Shown: positions 58,800 to 64,000 of the stretch, in pieces | Position numbering within the stretch: position 1 is the stretch's first letter | Layout of the letters: every line of letters begins with the position of its first letter | Assembly: GCA_035685165.1 (NCBI GenBank) | Contig: DASRBI010000005.1 | Coordinates: 62,001-126,000, forward strand | DNA: 64,000 nt | DNA from: DATFDN01 sp035685165 | GTDB lineage: Bacteria; Pseudomonadota; Alphaproteobacteria; Acetobacterales; Acetobacteraceae | Reading direction: 5' to 3' | Position numbers and translations under genes: made by a program | Notes under the pieces: model-generated | Database searches by the model: none | Seen by the model: the letters and a program-made list of their open reading frames with translations, nothing else | Told to the model about the DNA's origin: nothing

Positions 58800-59894
58800 G
58801 TGGCCGATCCGGGCGCGCGGGAACCAGACGCCGGGCGCGCCGCCCTGCCCGCGGACACGCGCTTTTACGCCCGCACCGGGCCGCACGGGCTGGAGGCGGT
58901 CGAGCGGGCGAGCGCGGGACGGATCGTGCGGGCGCCCGATCCGAAGGCGCTCTTCGTCTCGCTGGCGCCGCTCGGAGCGGCCGGACCCACGCATGTGAGC
59001 TTCGCTGACTCCCGTCGCCATGCCGAGGCGCTGCGCGCGACGCTCGCCGGGGCCGTGCTGGTCGGCCCGGAGCTGGAAGAGGCGGCGCCACCCGGCACGG
59101 CGGTGATCCTGTGCGAGCACCCCGCGCTCGCCTGGAAACGAGTGGCCGAGCTGTTCCATCCGCTGCCGCCGCTCCGGCCGGGCATTCACGCTTCGGCCGT
59201 GGTCGATCCCGCCGCGCAGGTCGATCCGTCCGCCGAGATCGGCCCGCTTTGCGTCGTCGGGCCGAGCGCGGAGATCGGCCCGCGTTGCCGCCTCGGCCCG
59301 GGGGCGATCATCGGCGCGGGTGTCGTGGTCGGTCCCGATTGCCGGATCGGCCCCAGCGCCTCGGTGAGCCACGCCTTGATCGGGGCGCGCGTCGTGCTGC
59401 ACGCGGGCGTGCGGGTCGGACAGGCTGGGTTCGGCCTCGCCACCGGCGGCGAGGGCTTGAGCACGCTGCCGCAGCTCGGACGGGTGCTGATCGAGGACGA
59501 CGTGGAGGTGGGCGCGAACAGCACCATCGACCGCGGCGCGCTCGCCGACACGGTGATCGGCGCTGGCTCGCGGCTCGACAATCTGGTCCAGATCGGCCAC
59601 AATGTGCGCCTCGGCCGTTGCTGCGTGATCGTGGCGCAGGCAGGCATTTCCGGCTCGACCGTGCTGGGGGATTTCGTCGTGGTCGCCGCGCAGGCCGGGC
59701 TCACCGGCCATCTCTCGATCGGCGACCGCGCCCGGATCGGCGCCCAGGCCGGCGTCATGCGGAACGTGGAAGCCGGCGCCGACGTGGTGGGCAGTCCGGC
59801 GATGCCGGTGCGCGCCTTTTTCCGGCAGGTGGCGCTGCTACAGAAACTCGTGCGCGGCGGCTCCAAGCCGGCCCGGGGGGAGCGGACGGACTAG
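58800..59894 (+). CDS. lpxD: UDP-3-O-acylglucosamine N-acyltransferase
   Basis: 364-residue left-handed beta-helix enzyme adding the second 3-hydroxyacyl chain in lipid A synthesis. The N-terminal uridine-binding domain is about 1-110; after it hexapeptide repeats run from PGIHASAVVDPAAQVDPSAEIGP to the end. The catalytic His is in LVQIGHNVRLG (His 267). PLGAAGPTHVSFADSRRHAEAL is the usual pre-helix segment. The start is GTG at 58800, 2 bases after the ompH stop. Confidence 0.94.
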   Translation: MADPGAREPDAGRAALPADTRFYARTGPHGLEAVERASAGRIVRAPDPKALFVSLAPLGAAGPTHVSFADSRRHAEALRATLAGAVLVGPELEEAAPPGTAVILCEHPALAWKRVAELFHPLPPLRPGIHASAVVDPAAQVDPSAEIGPLCVVGPSAEIGPRCRLGPGAIIGAGVVVGPDCRIGPSASVSHALIGARVVLHAGVRVGQAGFGLATGGEGLSTLPQLGRVLIEDDVEVGANSTIDRGALADTVIGAGSRLDNLVQIGHNVRLGRCCVIVAQAGISGSTVLGDFVVVAAQAGLTGHLSIGDRARIGAQAGVMRNVEAGADVVGSPAMPVRAFFRQVALLQKLVRGGSKPARGERTD

Positions 59895-59897
59895 GCG

Positions 59898-60392
59898 ATG
59901 GACGCGGGAGCGGTTCAAGGCCAGGGCGAGGAGACGGCGGAGCGGCTGGAGGTTGCGGACATCGCCCGCATCCTGCAGGCGATCCCGCATCGCTATCCGT
60001 TCCTGATGATCGACCGCGTGGTCGAGGTGATCCGTAACCGCTCGGCGATCGGCATCAAGAACGTCTCCGTGAACGAGCCATTTTTCCAGGGCCACTTCCC
60101 GAGGCACCCGGTGATGCCCGGGGTGCTGATCATCGAAAGCATGGCGCAGACAGCGGCCGTGCTGGTGGTGGAGACGCTGGGGGACGAGGCGGCCGGTAAG
60201 GTTGTCTATTTCATGTCGATCGAGGGCGCGAAGTTCCGCCGCCCCGTCATGCCGGGGGATCAACTGCGTATCCATGTCGCGAAGGAGCGCAACCGGGGCA
60301 GCGTCTGGAAATTCCATGCCATCGCCCGCGTGGACGGCACCGATGTCGCTGAGGCCACCTATGCCGCGATGATCATGGACCGAGGCGGCTAG
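59898..60392 (+). CDS. fabZ: 3-hydroxyacyl-ACP dehydratase FabZ
   Basis: 164-residue hot-dog fold dehydratase in fatty acid elongation. Catalytic residues lie in FQGHFPRHPVMPGVLIIESMAQ (His 66 and Glu 80). LQAIPHRYPFLMIDRV is the usual start of the core; about 18 residues precede it. It lies 3 bases after lpxD. The next gene, lpxA, follows after 129 bases rather than at once. Confidence 0.96.
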   Translation: MDAGAVQGQGEETAERLEVADIARILQAIPHRYPFLMIDRVVEVIRNRSAIGIKNVSVNEPFFQGHFPRHPVMPGVLIIESMAQTAAVLVVETLGDEAAGKVVYFMSIEGAKFRRPVMPGDQLRIHVAKERNRGSVWKFHAIARVDGTDVAEATYAAMIMDRGG

Positions 60393-60521
60393 CCGCACAA
60401 AAACCATTGACGCCAGAGATTTACGGGCCCGTCCTAAGAAATATCCTGCAACAATGATTGACTGGGGTGGCAGGTTCGCTTCGGCTAGGTTTCGTATGCG
60501 GTTCCGTCGGAAAACCGGTTC
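60393..60521 (+). promoter_or_regulatory. Gap between fabZ and lpxA with possible promoter
   Basis: This 129-base gap is longer and AT-richer than the others in the lipid A block. It contains TTGACG near 60408, a perfect palindrome ACGGGCCCGT at 60424-60433, TTGACT near 60459 and AACCGGTT directly before the lpxA start. A separate lpxA promoter is possible; no good -10 box at the right spacing was found. No convincing Shine-Dalgarno sequence precedes the lpxA ATG. Confidence 0.3.
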
Positions 60522-61361
60522 ATGGATGCATTAGCCGCCTCTATTCAGCCCCGTCCCGCCCACGCTGTCATTCACCCCACCGCCATCGTTTCCCGCGACG
60601 CCGAGATCGGCGCGGGAGTATGTATCGGCCCATTCTGTACGGTGGGGCCCGATGCCGTCATCGACGACGGCGCGCGGCTTATCTCGCACGTGGTGGTGGA
60701 CGGCCACAGCGTGATCGGCGCGAATGCGGTGGTTTATCCCTTTTGTACCGTCGGGATGGCGCCGCAGGACCTGAAATACCGTGGCGAGCCGACCCGCTGC
60801 GTGATCGGCCCACGCACCCAGCTTCGCGAGCATTGCACGGTGCATCGCGGCAGCGCGCACGGCCGCGGCGTGACCGAGATCGGCGCCGACTGTATGTTGA
60901 TGGCCGTCACCCACGTCGCGCATGACTGCCGCATCGGCGATGGCGTGATCATCGCCAACAACGTCGTCATGGGCGGGCATGTGCAGATCGCCGACCATGC
61001 GGTGATCGGCGGCTCGGCCGCGCTGCATCAGTTCGTCCGCATCGGGCGCGCCGCAATGGTCGGCGGCGTTTCGGGGGTGGAGGCAGACGTGCCGCCGTTC
61101 ACGACCGTTCTCGGCAACCGCGCGCGGGTGGCGGGGCTGAACGTCATCGGCCTGCGCCGCCGCGGCTATGATCGTCAGCAAATCCACCGCGTGCGGATCG
61201 GCTTCCGGTCCTTGTTCCACGGCGATGGAACCTTCGCCGAGCGGCTGGAGCGCACGCGCGAGCGTTTCGGCATGGACCCGCTGATCGCGGAGATTCTGGA
61301 GTTCATCGAGACCCCGAGCCCGCGGGGGCTGATCCGCAGCAGCACGCCCGCAGCGGAGTGA
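60522..61361 (+). CDS. lpxA: UDP-N-acetylglucosamine acyltransferase
   Basis: 279-residue left-handed beta-helix acyltransferase doing the first step of lipid A synthesis. IHPTAIVSRDAEIGAGVCIGPFCTVG starts the hexapeptide repeats; the catalytic His is in AVTHVAHDCRIG (His 131), with VGMAPQDLKYRGEPT the usual substrate loop. The C-terminal helical domain (RVAGLNVIGLRRRGYDRQQIHRVRIGFRSLF) is intact. The usual partners lpxI and lpxB do not follow; a convergent zinc-ribbon gene does. Confidence 0.95.
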   Translation: MDALAASIQPRPAHAVIHPTAIVSRDAEIGAGVCIGPFCTVGPDAVIDDGARLISHVVVDGHSVIGANAVVYPFCTVGMAPQDLKYRGEPTRCVIGPRTQLREHCTVHRGSAHGRGVTEIGADCMLMAVTHVAHDCRIGDGVIIANNVVMGGHVQIADHAVIGGSAALHQFVRIGRAAMVGGVSGVEADVPPFTTVLGNRARVAGLNVIGLRRRGYDRQQIHRVRIGFRSLFHGDGTFAERLERTRERFGMDPLIAEILEFIETPSPRGLIRSSTPAAE

Positions 61362-61402
61362 GCCGTCGCGCGCGACGCGGGCGTGCGGGGGCGATCCTCT
61401 CG

Positions 61403-61429
61403 CCCTAGCCCCCTCGCGTGTGGGGAGGG
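61403..61429. terminator. Hairpin at convergent ends of lpxA and zinc-ribbon gene
   Basis: CCCTAGCCCC (61403-61412) pairs with GGGGAGGG (61422-61429) apart from a two-base AG bulge, around CTCGCGTGT. It contains the stop codon of the minus-strand zinc-ribbon gene and lies 41 bases past the lpxA stop, so it may terminate both. It shares the CCCT/CCCC and GGGGAGGG arms with the hairpin at 18316-18343. No T run is present. Confidence 0.5.
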
Positions 61430-61848
61430 ACGACTGGTTGCTCGCCGCCCCTCCGGTCGATCCCGAACGCGGCATAGGCCCGCGCGCTTGGGGGCCAAGC
61501 GTGCATGATCTCGGCGCGCCAGGCGAACGCGGCCCAAAGGGCCAGCAACACCACCGCCACCGAGCCGATCCAGGCCAAGGCGAGTGCCATGCGTCCGCCC
61601 CGCGCCCTCGGCTCGATCGAGGGGCGGCGCGCTTCGGCGACCAGGGGCGCGAACGGGGCAGGATCGCGCGACGGGGCGCGGGGCGCCGGTGGATCGTCGC
61701 GTTCGCGCACCGGGGCGGCTGCGGGCCGTTCGGACCCCGGCGGCGCCCAGCGATGCCCGCACTTGGCGCAGCGCACCGCCTGCCGGCCGGCGAGCAGCGC
61801 GGAGGACACCTCATAGACCGACGTACAGGCGGGGCAGGTCAGTCGCAT
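61405..61848 (-). CDS. MJ0042-type zinc-ribbon membrane protein
   Basis: 147-residue protein. The N-terminal zinc ribbon has MRLTCPACTSVYEVSSALLAGRQAVRCAKCGHRW with four Cys (two CxxC pairs); a Pro/Arg-rich linker follows, then one TM helix (LALAWIGSVAVVLLALWAAFAW, about residues 98-120). This layout is common for a small alphaproteobacterial gene found next to ftsE. The function is not known to me; metal or redox sensing at the membrane is possible. The start at 61848 is set by the zinc ribbon; a frame extension upstream has no family-like sequence. It is divergent from ftsE. Confidence 0.85.
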   Translation of the reverse strand: MRLTCPACTSVYEVSSALLAGRQAVRCAKCGHRWAPPGSERPAAAPVRERDDPPAPRAPSRDPAPFAPLVAEARRPSIEPRARGGRMALALAWIGSVAVVLLALWAAFAWRAEIMHAWPPSARAYAAFGIDRRGGEQPVVPPHTRGG

Positions 61849-61949
61849 ATGCGCGCTAAAGTGGTGAAGCAGCCTGCGTCGCGCAATCTTTAGGACGCTT
61901 CCCCGGCGAAGGGCCGCGATGGCAGAAGCCTTGCCCGAAGGCTTGAGCG

Positions 61950-62624
61950 ATGGTGCGATTCGAGAGGGTGGGGCTGTCATACCCCGGGACCGCCGGGCGC
62001 GACGGGCCCGAGGTGCTGCATGACATCACCTGCGAGCTGCCAGACGGCTGCTTCCGCTGGCTGCTGGGGCCATCCGGGGCCGGCAAGACAAGCCTGATGC
62101 GGCTCATGTATCTGGCCGTGCGGCCGAGCCGCGGGCGACTCGATCTGCTCGGCACGGCGGTGGATCACGCGCCGCGCCGCGCGCTCGTGGGCTTGCGTCG
62201 GCGCATCGGGGTGGTGTTTCAGGATTTTCGCTTGCTCGATCATCTCTCCGCTTTCGACAACGTGGCGTTGCCGCTGCGGATCGCCGGGCGGCCCGAGGGT
62301 CAGATCCGCGCCGATGTGGGGGAAATGCTGCGCTGGGTCGGCCTTTCGCGGCGGGCCGACGCGTTGCCGCCCGCGCTCTCCGGCGGGGAGCAACAGCGCG
62401 TGGCGATCGCACGCGCCGTGATCACCCGGCCCGACCTGCTGCTGGCCGACGAACCGACCGGCAACCTGGACGCGGCCCAGGCGGAGCGGCTGATGCAACT
62501 CTTCCGCGAGATGAACCGGATCGGCACCACGGTGATCGTCGCCACGCATAACGAGACCCTGGTGGCGCGCAATCCGGCCCCGGCGCTGCGCCTCGACTCC
62601 GGCCGGATGCGCGAGGAGGCTTGA
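61950..62624 (+). CDS. ftsE: Cell division ATP-binding protein FtsE
   Basis: 224-residue ABC ATPase that with FtsX controls septal peptidoglycan hydrolases. Walker A GPSGAGKTS at about 40-48, Q-loop VVFQDFRLLDHLSAFDNVALPLRI (typical of FtsE), signature LSGGEQQRVAIARA, Walker B LLLADEPTGNLD and H-loop ATHNETLV. The start of ftsX overlaps the stop. Confidence 0.95.
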   Translation: MVRFERVGLSYPGTAGRDGPEVLHDITCELPDGCFRWLLGPSGAGKTSLMRLMYLAVRPSRGRLDLLGTAVDHAPRRALVGLRRRIGVVFQDFRLLDHLSAFDNVALPLRIAGRPEGQIRADVGEMLRWVGLSRRADALPPALSGGEQQRVAIARAVITRPDLLLADEPTGNLDAAQAERLMQLFREMNRIGTTVIVATHNETLVARNPAPALRLDSGRMREEA

Positions 62625-63535
62625 TGGCGGACCGGCGCGCCTCGCTCCGTCCTTCCGGCTTCGACGAGCTGGGGCTGCGGCGCGTGCTCGGCGACCGGAT
62701 GCTCTCGTTCATCGTTGCCGCGATGGCGTTTCTCGCGGCACTCGGCCTTGCCTTCTGGGTCGGCGCCGCCGCGCTCGCGCGCCATTGGCAGAGCGGGCCG
62801 GAGGCGGTGCTGACCATCGAGGTGCCGCAGCCCGAGGCCGCCGGCGGCGACGGCGCGACCCGCATTGGCCGCGCATTGGCGCTCCTGCGAGACGCGCCGG
62901 GTGTTGCCGACGCGCGGATCGTGCCGCAGCAAGAGCTACTGCAGGTGCTCCGCCCCTGGCTCGGCGACAGCGCGGACCTGCCGGCACTGCCGCTGCCCGG
63001 GGTGATCGCGGTTCGCCTCGCCGATCCGAATCACCCGACCGACGGGTTGAGCCAATCTCTCGCGCAGGCGGTGCCGGGGGCCTCGGTGGAGAGCCAGGGG
63101 GTTTGGGTCGCGCGTCTGGCGCGGCTCGCGCGCAGTCTCCAAGCCTGCGCCGGCGCCTCCCTGCTAGCGCTGGCGGCCGTGGCGGCTGCGGTGATCGCGG
63201 TTGCCACGCGGGCCGGGATCGCGACGCGACGCGAGGCGATCGAGATCGTGCATGGCCTGGGCGCCACGGACTCTTTCATTGCTGCCCGCTTCGCCCGCCG
63301 CGCCACGGGGCTTGCCGCGGGCGGCGCGCTGCTGGGCGCGGTGATTGCCGCGCCAGTGCTGCTGGCGCTCGGCCGGCTGGCGGCACCCTTCATTCCAGCA
63401 GAGACAGCGCGCGGCGCCGGAGGATTGATGCCGGCGCTCTGGATGCTGTTGCCGGCCCTGCCACTCGGCGCCGGGCTGATCGGCTTCCTCACCGCGCAAG
63501 CGACCGTGCGTCACTGGCTGAGGCGGCTGCCGTGA
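62624..63535 (+). CDS. ftsX: Cell division protein FtsX
   Basis: 303-residue inner-membrane partner of FtsE. A TM helix near 27-53 is followed by a periplasmic domain of about 100 residues, then three TM helices near 167-194, 225-255 and 265-290, giving the expected four-TM layout. The start at the ATG at 62624 is preferred, with GAGGAGG about 5 bases upstream; the in-frame TTG one codon earlier is an alternative. The stop overlaps the next start (GTGA). Confidence 0.93.
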   Translation: MADRRASLRPSGFDELGLRRVLGDRMLSFIVAAMAFLAALGLAFWVGAAALARHWQSGPEAVLTIEVPQPEAAGGDGATRIGRALALLRDAPGVADARIVPQQELLQVLRPWLGDSADLPALPLPGVIAVRLADPNHPTDGLSQSLAQAVPGASVESQGVWVARLARLARSLQACAGASLLALAAVAAAVIAVATRAGIATRREAIEIVHGLGATDSFIAARFARRATGLAAGGALLGAVIAAPVLLALGRLAAPFIPAETARGAGGLMPALWMLLPALPLGAGLIGFLTAQATVRHWLRRLP

Positions 63536-64000
63536 GCGGGCGCGCCTGGCCGGCCGGACGCCGCTTCGCCCGGCGACATTGGCGCCGTACCCTCGCGCTG
63601 ACATCGGTAGCCCTGGTGCTGGCTTTCATCGGCGGGTTCGTGCGCTTCGCCATGCTGATCGCGAGCCCCGCGCCCGATCCGGGATATGCGGACGGCATCG
63701 CGGCGCTGACCGGCGGGGCGGACCGGGTGCGGGCGGGGTTCAAGCTGCTAGAAGAGGGGCGCGCGCCGAGCCTGCTCGTCACCGGCATCGGTGGTCACGC
63801 CGGACTCGCTGCCCTGGCGCGCGAGGCCGGGGTGGAGCCCGGACCGCTCGCGGATCGGGTGACGCTGGGGCGCGGCGCCACCTCGACCCGCGGCAACGCC
63901 GCCGAAATCGCCGCCTGGGCGCGCGCGCGGCACGCAGCCTCGCTCATCGTGGTGACAGCCAACTATCATATGCCCCGGGCGCTCACCGAGATCGGGCGGG
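63532..64000 (+). CDS. DUF218/YdcF-like membrane protein (3' end cut by window)
   Basis: An open frame from a GTG at 63532, overlapping the ftsX stop, runs to the window end (about 156 residues). One N-terminal TM helix (about 20-43) follows an Arg-rich start, then a periplasmic domain with ALTGGADRVRAGFKLLEEG, LLVTGIGG, TSTRGNAAEIAAWARARHAASLIVVTANYHMPRA. These match the DUF218/YdcF (SanA-like) pattern, in which the TRGNA(x)E and NYHMPRA segments are diagnostic. Such proteins are linked to envelope or polysaccharide processes; the reaction is not firmly known. The position after ftsEX is common in alphaproteobacteria. Confidence 0.85.
   Translation, partial: MSGRAWPAGRRFARRHWRRTLALTSVALVLAFIGGFVRFAMLIASPAPDPGYADGIAALTGGADRVRAGFKLLEEGRAPSLLVTGIGGHAGLAALAREAGVEPGPLADRVTLGRGATSTRGNAAEIAAWARARHAASLIVVTANYHMPRALTEIGR

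Overview
The window is a stretch of high-GC (roughly 65-70 percent by eye), very gene-dense chromosome from a Gram-negative alphaproteobacterium. Lipid A genes (lpxD, fabZ, lpxA), bamA and a Skp/OmpH-like chaperone show an outer membrane. A DUF4170-type small protein after gyrB, an MJ0042-type zinc-ribbon membrane protein beside ftsEX, and the minC-minD-minE order fit an alphaproteobacterium. Rhodospirillales/Acetobacteraceae is my best guess, but it rests on overall resemblance, not on a marker-gene comparison. No rRNA, tRNA, CRISPR array, prophage or insertion sequence was seen.

Layout. 1-2.1 kb: end of a branched-chain amino acid type ABC permease, then one protein carrying both ATPase halves. 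2.3-6.2 kb: recF, gyrB and a small DUF4170-like gene. 6.4-7.7 kb (minus): a phosphatase and an alpha/beta hydrolase with a cysteine nucleophile. 7.8-11 kb (minus): an ABC exporter translationally coupled to trehalose-6-phosphate synthase (otsA), divergent from a family 4 glycosyltransferase. 12.3-22.5 kb: an MFS transporter, two hybrid histidine kinases, a MoxR ATPase/VWA pair, a methyltransferase and an OmpR-type regulator. 22.5-24.4 kb (minus): minCDE. 24.5-32.9 kb: a Sco1-like protein, then on the minus strand mscL, carA, a compositionally odd spacer with small ORFs, carB, greA and threonine dehydratase. 33-37.9 kb: yqeY-dnaG-rpoD and an acetyltransferase.

38-55.4 kb is the most striking block: seven co-directional genes of trehalose/alpha-glucan metabolism (glgE, treS-maltokinase fusion, glgB, glgX, treZ, malQ, treY), with five of the six junctions being 4-base start/stop overlaps. 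Together they can turn trehalose into maltose, maltose 1-phosphate and branched alpha-glucan (TreS, Mak, GlgE, GlgB), and turn glucan back into trehalose (GlgX debranching, TreY/TreZ) with MalQ recycling short maltodextrins. With otsA 30 kb away, the window encodes three trehalose routes. 55.5-61.4 kb is the envelope block bamA-ompH-lpxD-fabZ-lpxA. 61.4-64 kb holds the zinc-ribbon gene divergent from ftsE-ftsX and the start of a DUF218/YdcF-like gene cut by the window end.

I found no clearly new defence or mobile system. The best candidates for something under-described are a carbamoyl-phosphate synthase small subunit with an N-terminal helix-turn-helix domain, the small frameshifted ORFs between carA and carB, the degenerate GH13-like domain fused to GlgE, the single-chain LivG-LivF ATPase, and the exporter-otsA-glycosyltransferase arrangement.
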